Source: Burkholderiales bacterium
GTDB lineage: Bacteria > Pseudomonadota > Gammaproteobacteria > Burkholderiales > WYBJ01
Assembly (NCBI GenBank): GCA_022841915.1
Contig: JALHQN010000018.1
Span: forward strand, 49,635-113,634
Length of the DNA: 64,000 nt
Direction: 5' to 3'
Positions 57,820-64,000 of the stretch are shown piece after piece (position 1 is the first letter of the stretch; each line of letters starts with the position of its first letter). A program made the position numbers and the translations under genes. Below the pieces are notes generated by a model. The model did no database searches. It was not told the origin of the DNA and saw only the letters and a list, made by a program, of their open reading frames with translations.

Positions 57820-58818
57820 TTAGCCGGCTGTGCCAGAAAAATCGGATGGGTGTGACGAAAACGTGACGTGACCCGAAATTCGCTTCGCGTGCTCCACCAA
57901 ATGCTCGGCACCCAGGTGCGCATAGCGCCTCACCATCTCGGCCGTCTCCCATCCGCCCATCTCCTGCAAGACCTGCATTGGCGTACCCGCCTGCGCGTGC
58001 CAGCTCGCCCAGGTGTGCCGAAGATCGTGCCACCTGAAATTCGTCAATCCGGCACGCTCTAACGCCTTTCGCCACACCTTCGAGTCCGGACGCTTCTGCC
58101 CCGCAAACACCAAGGTCTGATGACGTCCCTGCTGCTCGCGCAGCACGGCCATCGCAGCCTCGTTGAGTGGCACCGAAATGGCCCGACGTGCCTTGGCTTG
58201 GTCGGCATGGATCCAGGCGCATCCTCGATTCAGATCCACCTGTCGCCACTCGAGCCCAAGCACGTTCCCCATGCGTAAACCCGTCGACAGCGCAAACCGC
58301 ATCGGGTTGCGATGTTTCTCGCCTATGGAGGCGATCAGCTCAGCAGCCTCCTGCGGCGTAAGCCACCGGATTCGACGCTTGGATTCCTGGCGCATGCGCA
58401 GTACCGGTGCTCGGTCGATCCACTCCCACTCGCGCTCGGCAAGCCGCAACATCGCCCGTAGAAACGCCACGTAGCGATTCGCCGTAGCCGACGATTTGTC
58501 TGTAAGGAGTTTGTCCACCTTGTCCCGGGTGATCTCGTCCAGATACTTGAAGTGCTCGCGGAAAAACGCAATCGCGGTTGCGTCGTTGCGGATGCTCGCC
58601 TTGTGAGCGCGCTCCTTGAGCCACCTCGCGGCGGCTTCGTCGTACAAACGCCGTTGCTTGTGGCCCAGGCGCTCGACCCTCCACATTTCGGCTTTTAGCC
58701 GATCGTGAAGCTCTACCGCGGCTTTTCGGTCAGTCGTCTGAGCAGACTGTCTAACTCGTTGGCCGCTTGGTGTGGTGAAGTCGATCCACCACATGGTTCC
58801 TCGTTTGCGGACGGACAT
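57820..58818 (-). CDS. Tyrosine-type site-specific integrase
   Basis: A 332-residue phage-type integrase. The N-terminal SAM-like core-binding domain (about 55-135) is followed by the catalytic domain with the residues Arg182 (STGLRMGNVLGLEW), His264 and Arg267 (WHDLRHTWASWH), Trp290 in place of the usual second His, and the nucleophile Tyr299 (MVRRYAHL). It integrates the element at the tRNA-Ser 3' end. The start has AAGGAG in front and lies 106 nt inside the 3' part of the excisionase-like gene, in another frame. Confidence 0.93.
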   Translation of the reverse strand: MSVRKRGTMWWIDFTTPSGQRVRQSAQTTDRKAAVELHDRLKAEMWRVERLGHKQRRLYDEAAARWLKERAHKASIRNDATAIAFFREHFKYLDEITRDKVDKLLTDKSSATANRYVAFLRAMLRLAEREWEWIDRAPVLRMRQESKRRIRWLTPQEAAELIASIGEKHRNPMRFALSTGLRMGNVLGLEWRQVDLNRGCAWIHADQAKARRAISVPLNEAAMAVLREQQGRHQTLVFAGQKRPDSKVWRKALERAGLTNFRWHDLRHTWASWHAQAGTPMQVLQEMGGWETAEMVRRYAHLGAEHLVEHAKRISGHVTFSSHPSDFSGTAG

Positions 58819-59003
58819 TGCTTCGTCTCCTTCCGCGGCTCAGGCCCGCGGCCATTTTGGACGGTAATGACGGCAGGGTCAAACCGATACGATCGTCCGA
58901 TCCGGATGTGCGGTATCTGCCCCTGCTCGGCGAGTCGGCGTAGCGTATTCGGGTGCACGCGCAACAGCTCTGCAGCCTCATCGGTGGTCAGTAGGGGTGT
59001 CAT
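58713..59003 (-). CDS. Helix-turn-helix excisionase-like protein
   Basis: A 96-residue protein with an AlpA/MerR-type HTH (TTDEAAELLRVHPNTLRRLA and IPHIRIGRSYRFDP, residues 6-43), the pattern of small excision factors. The C-terminal half has no clear domain and is the part overlapped by the integrase start. The ATG at 59003 has AAGGA six nt upstream. It would bind att sites and favour excision, and probably also regulates the integrase. The assignment as excisionase is by fold and position. Confidence 0.8.
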   Translation of the reverse strand: MTPLLTTDEAAELLRVHPNTLRRLAEQGQIPHIRIGRSYRFDPAVITVQNGRGPEPRKETKQCPSANEEPCGGSTSPHQAANELDSLLRRLTEKPR

Positions 59004-59035
59004 GTGATTCCTTCGTGAGACGTAGGTCCAAGTAG

Positions 59036-59209
59036 TTAACCCAGGGTACGTGCGCAGTCGCGAGAAATCGCCCACCTAAGTGCATTCGCATTCTCGTCCT
59101 GCGGTACGAAATGGCAACGGACAATCCCTCTCAAAAAGGCGCGGATTGAGCCGGTAAAGTTCGCCACCTCGGCGGGGATCCGCTCGTCAGTCATGACAAA
59201 GGTATCCAT
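59036..59209 (-). CDS. Small protein coupled to the FlhC-like gene
   Basis: A 57-residue protein starting MDTFVMTDERIPAEVANFTG and ending RWAISRDCARTLG. I do not recognise a family. Its ATG overlaps the stop of the FlhC-like gene by one base (TGATG), a sign of translational coupling, which is the main reason to call it a gene. An internal ATG at 59194 is an alternative. It is predicted to be soluble, and it lies 32 nt before the excisionase-like start. Confidence 0.55.
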   Translation of the reverse strand: MDTFVMTDERIPAEVANFTGSIRAFLRGIVRCHFVPQDENANALRWAISRDCARTLG

Positions 59210-59811
59210 CAAGCGCGAAATCCCTGTCGCGCCAGCCGCAGATGATTGGTGCTGATGCTGCAGACGGGGCACTTTTGCCGCTCCAGCGGCAGGGAGCGCA
59301 CGACCAGGTATCGAAGCATGCAGGTGGCGCAGCGCACGCGCTGCAACTCCGCTTGCCGGGACTCGAGGAACCCGGCATGAACGAGCAGGGCATAGGCGAG
59401 GTTCACGTCGAGTCTCCGACCGATCGCAAGAGGGCCCGCGTTCGCGTACAGGGAGGAATACGTGGTGAACGCCATCAGAAGTTGCCAGCCCCGATTAAGG
59501 CGCACGTCGCACGCATTGCCGATCTCCTCGTAGCAGGCGACGAAGGTCGCGCAGTGAAGCGTCCATACCGATGAGGTGCTCGCGCTCGGGACGGCGAAGA
59601 ACTGCGCGCTACTCTGGCGCACCGGGCCGGGCGAAGCACCCTTGCCCTGCAAGACGCGATACAGCTCGCGTACCCGGCGCGTCGAGAGCCCGGTCAAACG
59701 AGTGATCACACGCGTCTTCGCTTCGAGCCGGACCAGTCCATGCGCCAGTTCCAGGAAAGCCGGTTCCCAGCGCACGTCACCGGGACGTGCGCTGGACGGG
59801 ATGGGGATCAT
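59209..59811 (-). CDS. FlhC-like transcriptional activator subunit
   Basis: A 200-residue protein with the FlhC pattern. The N-terminal helical part VRLEAKTRVITRLTGLSTRR (27-46) and LYRVLQGKGASPGPVRQSSA (50-69) align with the FlhC domain that follows its first helices. The C-terminus has a CxxC-x16-CxxC zinc site (Cys161, 164, 181, 184) as in FlhC. FlhC acts only together with FlhD in an activator complex, and the gene upstream is FlhD-like. No flagellar genes lie here, so it is a regulator of the element, comparable to SetC of SXT and BisC of ICEclc. Confidence 0.72.
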   Translation of the reverse strand: MIPIPSSARPGDVRWEPAFLELAHGLVRLEAKTRVITRLTGLSTRRVRELYRVLQGKGASPGPVRQSSAQFFAVPSASTSSVWTLHCATFVACYEEIGNACDVRLNRGWQLLMAFTTYSSLYANAGPLAIGRRLDVNLAYALLVHAGFLESRQAELQRVRCATCMLRYLVVRSLPLERQKCPVCSISTNHLRLARQGFRA

Positions 59812-60287
59812 TCCGAACCCTCCGCCGGTTGATTAGGACGCGCAGCCACGAAAGATGCGGCATGCAGCTGGCTTGCCTGGTGGTGCAGCCGTGCCCCGCG
59901 TCTGAAGGCGCGGTAGGGGAATCGAACGATCGGGCGTTTGAAGCCGAGCGCCAGGTGCTCGAGATCGTCGTCGGAGAGATCGCGCAGAAAGAGCGCCTGT
60001 TCGATCGTGATGCCCAGACGAATGAGCATGTCGGGCCGATGTGCGAGCGCGTCCTTGGCCGCCATGCGGGCGAAGCGAAGGTACTGACGGTTCAGTTCCA
60101 GGACGCGAGGCGCTTTTGGCTGGTCGCGACGAAAGCGCTCGACCGAGCGCTGGAGCAGCTTGACCGAGCACGTCAGTTGGGCGATGCACACGCTCGCGTG
60201 GCGGACGTATTCATCCTGCTCCGGACTGAGGCGTCCTAGCCAGTGCTCGGCGATACGCTCGTTGATGGCGCGCAGTTCGTCGGTCAT
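59808..60287 (-). CDS. FlhD-like transcriptional activator subunit
   Basis: A 159-residue protein. Residues 66-125 match the FlhD core (LNRQYLRFARMAAKDALAH, then MLIRLGITIEQALFLRDLSD and HLALGFKRPIVRFP), compared with the E. coli FlhD stretch around FRLGINEEMATTLAAL. The first 60 residues and the basic tail are extra. Its stop overlaps the FlhC-like ATG by four nt (ATGA), so the pair is coupled, as expected for a heteromeric activator. It heads the minus-strand regulatory operon of the element. Confidence 0.66.
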   Translation of the reverse strand: MTDELRAINERIAEHWLGRLSPEQDEYVRHASVCIAQLTCSVKLLQRSVERFRRDQPKAPRVLELNRQYLRFARMAAKDALAHRPDMLIRLGITIEQALFLRDLSDDDLEHLALGFKRPIVRFPYRAFRRGARLHHQASQLHAASFVAARPNQPAEGSE

Positions 60288-60392
60288 GACGGATGCCTCG
60301 CGCCAAGGGCGGCAGTGTTTGGTGAAGGGCAGGCCTCTGCACTTGCCTCGATATGTTGAGGCTTCGTGGTCGCTGCACGATCCGAGAGTTGC

Positions 60393-60422
60393 GTTGGGAC
60401 AGTCCCGCAGGCCTGTCCCAAC
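60393..60422. repeat. 10-bp perfect inverted repeat in the control region
   Basis: GTTGGGACAG (60393-60402), a 10-nt spacer, and its exact complement CTGTCCCAAC (60413-60422). The centres of the half-sites are about two helical turns apart, suiting a dimeric or tetrameric DNA-binding protein; an RNA hairpin is the alternative. Confidence 0.65.
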
Positions 60423-60536
60423 CTAGGCATGTCCAATGCGGTTCACCTCGCTGTGTTGTTGTGGAGCCCGCAGTGTGGGGAGGCCTGGTCCAGCGTGCAA
60501 CCCTGGTCGAGTCAAGTAGCATGACCTTGTCCTGGA

Positions 60537-60553
60537 GTATCGAATTTCGATAC
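60537..60553. repeat. 17-bp palindrome in the control region
   Basis: GTATCGAA, a central T, and TTCGATAC: perfect dyad symmetry over 17 bp. Its compact size suits an operator for an HTH dimer such as a repressor of the parA operon. Confidence 0.65.
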
Positions 60554-60734
60554 GAAGGGGCGCAATCGCGGTCGCGAGTGGCTATGGAGCGTTCGGACGC
60601 TGCTGCAACTTGTACTTTGCGCAACGAGGCCTGCTTTTCCCGTTCAACCCGTGCATTTTCGACAGGGATTGTGGCGAGCATTCTTCGATGCGATGGGACA
60701 GACTAGTCAGCGTCTGCCTCGCGGAGAAGGGCCA

Positions 60735-61580
60735 TTGATCAAGTTCACGATCACCAGCACCAAGGGCGGGGTCGGGAAGACCACCCTGACAGCCAATCTG
60801 GGCGCGTTGCTTGCCGACATGGGGCTTCGCGTCCTGCTGATCGATGCCGACGTCCAGCCGTCGTTGTCGAAGTACTACCCGCTCTCGGCCACGAAGCCGG
60901 TGGCCGGTCTCACGGAGCTCATGGTTCGGGGAGAGATGACGCCTGCGTGCATCACGCCGACGATCTATCGCAACCTCGATCTTGTCGTCTCGGACGATCC
61001 GGAGGGCCACCTGCCGCACTGGCTCATGAATCGGATTGATCGAGGATTTCGCTTGCGGGTTGCCCTGCAGTCGCCGCTGGTTGCCGATGCGTACGACTGC
61101 GTGCTCATTGACACCCAGGGTGCGGTCGGCTCACTGCAAGATGCGGCGGTGATGGCGGCCGATTTGCTGATCTCGCCCATTACGCCGGAAATCCTCTCGG
61201 CCCGCGAGTTTCGCGACGGGACGATGGAATTGCTCCACAGGTTGGAAGCGGCCCGTGCGCTCGGCGTTCCGCTCGGGCCGATGAAGGCGGTGATCACACG
61301 CCAGGATCGAACGTCTGATGCGCGTCTTATCGCCAGCGGCATCCGAGAGGACTTTGCGCGGCTCTCCGACAGAGTCTGTGTGCTCGAGACCGTCGTGCCT
61401 CATGCCAAAGCTTACAAGGAGGCGGCCACACTGCGCGTCCCGGTGCATCGTCACGAGCCCCGTCGCCACGGGGTCACGCCCAGCGCCTATGCGGTGATGC
61501 ACGAGCTTGCCTGGGAGTTGATTCCCGGCCTGCGAGGTGTGCATGCAGGACTGAACTCGTTCCGGGAGCGCATGGCGTGA
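60735..61580 (+). CDS. parA: ParA-family ATPase of the element
   Basis: A 281-residue Walker-type partition ATPase. The deviant Walker A TSTKGGVGKTTLTANLGALL is at residues 6-25, with LLIDADVQPSLSKYY and DCVLIDTQGAVGSLQDAA. The best start is TTG 60735 (GAGAAGG upstream; the protein then begins IKFTITSTKGG as in other element ParA proteins), with ATG 60693 as an alternative. It stabilises the excised form and is the first gene of parA-parB-DUF2857-wHTH. parB overlaps its stop (GTGA). Confidence 0.88.
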   Translation: MIKFTITSTKGGVGKTTLTANLGALLADMGLRVLLIDADVQPSLSKYYPLSATKPVAGLTELMVRGEMTPACITPTIYRNLDLVVSDDPEGHLPHWLMNRIDRGFRLRVALQSPLVADAYDCVLIDTQGAVGSLQDAAVMAADLLISPITPEILSAREFRDGTMELLHRLEAARALGVPLGPMKAVITRQDRTSDARLIASGIREDFARLSDRVCVLETVVPHAKAYKEAATLRVPVHRHEPRRHGVTPSAYAVMHELAWELIPGLRGVHAGLNSFRERMA

Positions 61581-63037
61581 ATACCGACGCCTCCGAGCGC
61601 ACGGTCGCTGCCGATGCGTCGATGGTGCTCGGCGATCGCTCGGCGCGCGCCTTGTCGTTGGAAGAGCGCCGTCAGCTCGTGGCGCAGTCGCTCCAGGTCG
61701 GCAATCCCGGAAATAACGCCCGACTGCTCCCCGAGGAGGCTGATCCGCGGGTCGAGTGTCAGATCGAAGTCGAGGTCGATGCGATTCAACCCTATGGCGG
61801 CAATCCGCGTCGGTGGGCGAACCCGAAGTTCGAGGAGATCAAGTCGTCGATCCGGGAGATCGGAATCCGCAGTCCGTTGAGCGTGACAAGACGCCCGGGC
61901 GAGCGCCACTTCACGGTCGAAGCCGGTGGCAACACCCGGCTGATCGCGCTCCAGCAGCTTTGGGCCGAGACGCGAGACGCACGCTACCAGAAGCTCGTGG
62001 TTGTGTTCCGGCCGTGGTGTTCCGAGCGTCATGTCCTCAGCGCGCACCTGATCGAGAACGAGCTGCGCGGGGAGCTCGCCTTCTGGGACAAGGCGCTCGG
62101 CGTGCTTGCCTTGAAGCAATCCATCGAGGCGGAGGCCGAAGCGGGGGAGGAACTTACGCTGCGCGATCTGGCGCTCGAGCTTCGCCGTCTGGGCCTCACG
62201 ATCAATTCGGCAACGCTCTCGCATTGCCTGTACGCCGCGCAGCGGCTTCGAATCCTGGGCGAGGCCATTCCCGATCTCACGGGCCTCGATGTGAGGATCC
62301 TGCAGCCGCGGCTCAACGAACTCAGGCGTTACGCGAGGGATCGCGCGGGGATGCCCGAGGACGCGTTCTACGACGGCGTGCTGGCGCCGGTGTTCGAGCA
62401 GTTCGCCAACGCCTGTGCCGGCACGAGCGACTTCAGCGTGCAAGCGCTGTGCTGTGCCTGCGAGGAAGCGCTGGCGCGCGCGACGGGCTATCCGGTCGAT
62501 GAGTTGCGAGCAACGATCGCCGGTCTGGCGCGTTCGCCGGAGGGCGCGGGGTCGGTGCCGTGCCCGGCCGATGCGGCTGTCGTCATGCCGATGGCCTCCG
62601 AGCAGGCGCAGCGCGCGGAGAACGCTCCGATTGCTGACGAGAGCGCTGGGCTTCCAGTGCCCGGCGCCCGAGCTGGGTCTGCCGACGACAGCGCCAAAGC
62701 TACTCGGCTGAGGGAACTTGCGCACGTATTCGCCAGCGTCGCCGGCATCGTGCATTGCCTGCAGTTCGATGCGCAGGCACCGACGGGCTTCCAGATGCAA
62801 CCTTTGCCCGAGCTCGATGCGCGCGAGCCCACGCGCGGCCGCGCATGGGGTCTGCTCGCCAGTTTCTCGGGATGCTCCGCATCGTCGATGCCGGCCCCAG
62901 CGCTGGATGCGGCATTCGTTCAATGGCTGACCGACAGCCGTGACGAGACCGCGAACGCGTTCTGGGATCTCCTTGCGCTCGCCCGGACCTCCTGCGGTTC
63001 GCTGGTCAAGCGCGATGCGACCGAGGGGCCTCATTGA
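61577..63037 (+). CDS. parB: ParB-family partition protein
   Basis: A 486-residue ParB-like protein starting at GTG within the parA stop. The ParB/Srx nuclease-like N-terminal domain is at about 65-180 (VDAIQPYGGNPRRWANPKFE, IREIGIRSPLSVTRRPGERH and EAGGNTRLIALQQLW). A helical domain with an HTH candidate follows (LRDLALELRRLGLTINSATL). The C-terminal 170 residues show no clear domain and are low in complexity at 310-380. It is longer than plasmid ParB (about 300), as is usual for integrative elements. Confidence 0.85.
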   Translation: MNTDASERTVAADASMVLGDRSARALSLEERRQLVAQSLQVGNPGNNARLLPEEADPRVECQIEVEVDAIQPYGGNPRRWANPKFEEIKSSIREIGIRSPLSVTRRPGERHFTVEAGGNTRLIALQQLWAETRDARYQKLVVVFRPWCSERHVLSAHLIENELRGELAFWDKALGVLALKQSIEAEAEAGEELTLRDLALELRRLGLTINSATLSHCLYAAQRLRILGEAIPDLTGLDVRILQPRLNELRRYARDRAGMPEDAFYDGVLAPVFEQFANACAGTSDFSVQALCCACEEALARATGYPVDELRATIAGLARSPEGAGSVPCPADAAVVMPMASEQAQRAENAPIADESAGLPVPGARAGSADDSAKATRLRELAHVFASVAGIVHCLQFDAQAPTGFQMQPLPELDAREPTRGRAWGLLASFSGCSASSMPAPALDAAFVQWLTDSRDETANAFWDLLALARTSCGSLVKRDATEGPH

Positions 63038-63579
63038 TGCTGCCTATCGTGGACGCCGAGATCCGCCTGGTGCTGCTCAATCATCTGGCCTCGCGGCGGA
63101 TGGCGAGCTCACCGAAGGTGTTGCGATCCGCCGGTCTCGAGCCGCAGGTGATCGAGCGCTTGCGTGCACTGCCAGCCCAGGAACTCGCGCGCCTTGCCGA
63201 CCTGCGCACTCTGAAGATGGGTCTCACCGTCGATCCCGTCGGACTACGCCAGGGCTTGAGTGCAATTGCGCTGATGCGCGATCACGAATGGCTCGAATCG
63301 TACTTTCTGCTTCACGGTGCCTCCTGGCAGCTCATGCGGGCGCTCTTTCGGCTCACCCGCAAGCGGGTCCTGAGTCGGCGGCAGGAACTGGGTGCATGGT
63401 TTCCGGCAGGGCGGGTCCCGCTTCCGGAGGTGCTGGTGCGCGAAGACATTCGCACCGTCTGGCAGCGGATAGGCGAAAGCGATCGGCGCATGCGCTATTA
63501 CCGCTTGCATCAGCAGTTCAAGTCGATTTCGATCCGGGTGCTCGAGGCGGTGCTTCGCAGCCAGGAGGATCGCCGGTGA
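63037..63579 (+). CDS. DUF2857 protein; looks like FlhD-like plus FlhC-like segments
   Basis: A 180-residue protein of a family found at this place in ICEclc/PFGI-type elements. Residues 10-60 (LLNHLASRRMASSPKVLRSA, GLEPQVIERLRALPAQELAR) resemble the FlhD core. Residues 84-145 (EWLESYFLLHGASWQLMRAL, FRLTRKRVLSRRQELGAWFP) resemble the FlhC N-terminal part. That reading is mine and needs a profile comparison. Its ATG overlaps the parB stop (TGATG); the TTG at 63034 is less likely. It probably regulates the element. Confidence 0.75.
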   Translation: MLPIVDAEIRLVLLNHLASRRMASSPKVLRSAGLEPQVIERLRALPAQELARLADLRTLKMGLTVDPVGLRQGLSAIALMRDHEWLESYFLLHGASWQLMRALFRLTRKRVLSRRQELGAWFPAGRVPLPEVLVREDIRTVWQRIGESDRRMRYYRLHQQFKSISIRVLEAVLRSQEDRR

Positions 63580-63971
63580 ACGACAGCCTACCCAGTGCCG
63601 CTGCAATCACCGCCGAGGTGCTGCTCGATGTTTTCGATCTGCCGGTAAGCTTTCATCGTTGTCTGGTGCCCGTGACCGGCGGGGTGACACCCGCCCTCAT
63701 GCTCTCTCACGCGATCTGGACCACGCAGGGGCTCGATTCTGCCGCGGCAGGATGGTTTACCCGATCCCAGGCCCAGTGGACCGACGAGATCGGTCTGTCC
63801 CGCTCCGAGCAGGAGACCGCGCGGCGGGCGCTGCGCGAGTGCGGATTTCTGGAGGAGCGCCGCCTGGGCCTGCCGGCCAAGATCTGGTTCCGGGTGCGCG
63901 CAGAGGTCGTCTGGCACGCGCTCGAAGCGCACGCTGCGCGAAGGCTTAGCGCCACATCGCGAGGGGGATAG
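63576..63971 (+). CDS. Winged-helix protein of the element
   Basis: A 131-residue protein starting at GTG in a GTGA overlap with the previous gene. The core VTPALMLSHAIWTTQGLDSA, WTDEIGLSRSEQETARRALR and GFLEERRLGLPAKIWFRVR is a winged-helix DNA-binding pattern like that of replication or phage-type regulators. The function is unknown. It is the fourth gene of the parA operon. Confidence 0.72.
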   Translation: MNDSLPSAAAITAEVLLDVFDLPVSFHRCLVPVTGGVTPALMLSHAIWTTQGLDSAAAGWFTRSQAQWTDEIGLSRSEQETARRALRECGFLEERRLGLPAKIWFRVRAEVVWHALEAHAARRLSATSRGG

Positions 63972-63972
63972 C

Positions 63973-64000
63973 GTGTCCGAAGCGAAGCCGGATGGCGAGC
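63973..64000 (+). CDS. Start of the next gene in the operon (cut by window edge)
   Basis: A GTG one base after the previous stop (TAG at 63969-63971), preceded by GAGGGGGAT, opens a frame of nine codons (MSEAKPDGE) to the edge. Spacing and ribosome-binding site suggest a real continuing gene; nothing can be said of its product. Confidence 0.45.

Larger units (their letters stand above)
60288..60734. promoter_or_regulatory. Divergent control region between the FlhDC-like and parA operons
   Basis: 447 nt with no gene, flanked by operons transcribed away on both sides. It contains two strong symmetrical sequences, at 60393-60422 and 60537-60553, and a smaller hairpin GCCTC-GATATGTT-GAGGC at 60345-60362. 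No textbook sigma-70 promoters stand out, which fits activator-dependent expression. Confidence 0.6.
57788..64000. mobile_element. Integrative (conjugative) element, left part, continues beyond the window
   Basis: From the tRNA-Ser 3' end onward all genes are of integrative-element type: tyrosine integrase, excisionase-like protein, FlhC/FlhD-like regulators, ParA, ParB, DUF2857 and a winged-helix protein. This set and order of parA-parB-DUF2857 is the conserved regulatory and partition end of ICEclc/PFGI-1-type elements. No conjugation or cargo genes are visible yet; they would follow past 64000. The exact left limit lies within or just after the tRNA. Confidence 0.8.

Noticed and set aside
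57820..58818. Prophage instead of integrative element
   Set aside because: No phage structural or lysis genes; parA-parB-DUF2857 and FlhDC-like genes point to an ICE-type element.
59209..60287. Genuine flagellar master regulator flhDC
   Set aside because: Sequences are divergent from FlhD/FlhC, the genes sit inside an integrative element, and no motility genes are nearby.

Overview
The window looks like a high-GC betaproteobacterial chromosome, most like Burkholderiales. I base this on the expansion of Bug-type solute-binding proteins, the queG/tsaE/amiC, ftsK-lolA-rarA-serS and trxB neighbourhoods, a heterotetrameric sarcosine oxidase operon, glycolate oxidase glcDEF, a PEP-CTERM protein and a glnB-like PII protein. 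No rRNA is present, so I cannot name the genus. Coding density is high and most genes sit in short, tightly packed, often overlapping operons.

Layout. 0-4 kb: the start of amiC, then tsaE, queG, a DUF4124 protein, a membrane J-domain-like protein and a methyltransferase. 4.3-10.1 kb: soxB-D-A-G (sarcosine oxidase), with a DUF3750 protein coupled to soxG. 10.3-23.4 kb: an acyl-CoA catabolic and uptake region holding two adjacent acyl-CoA dehydrogenases, an M81 (MlrC-like) peptidase, three Bug binding proteins, a thiolase-fold protein with its DUF35 partner, an NDP-forming acyl-CoA synthetase, a UspA protein and a MaoC hydratase. 23.6-28.4 kb: the glycolate/glyoxylate operon garR-glcD-glcE-glcF. 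28.5-30.1 kb: a MobA-like nucleotidyltransferase and a PEP-CTERM protein. 30.2-32.3 kb: an AAA ATPase/VWA pair. 32.3-34.2 kb: an isolated GspE/PilB-type ATPase. 34.4-39.4 kb: an oxidoreductase, a fourth Bug protein, a PaaI thioesterase, an exported methyltransferase and a hydrolase. 39.4-43.7 kb: glutaryl-CoA dehydrogenase, NUDIX and a second AAA/VWA pair. 43.7-47 kb: a FemAB-like acyltransferase, glnB, an Smr protein and trxB. 47.1-50.8 kb: an outer-membrane TpsB transporter, a Crp/Fnr regulator and a FecR-domain protein. 51-57.6 kb: ftsK, lolA, rarA, an amidohydrolase and serS.

The last 6.2 kb, from tRNA-Ser(CGA) onward, is the end of an integrative element that continues past the window. 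A tyrosine integrase points at the tRNA 3' end and overlaps an excisionase-like gene. Behind these lies a coupled operon of FlhD-like, FlhC-like and a 57-residue protein. Divergent from it is parA-parB-DUF2857-wHTH, the conserved regulatory and partition block of ICEclc/PFGI-type elements. The DUF2857 protein itself reads like an FlhD-like segment fused to an FlhC-like segment, so both divergent operons appear to carry FlhDC-type regulators around a 447-bp control region that holds two strong inverted repeats. This is the most interesting part of the window.

Gene names come from motif and sequence recognition by eye; no database search was run. Promoters and terminators are judged by inspection only.
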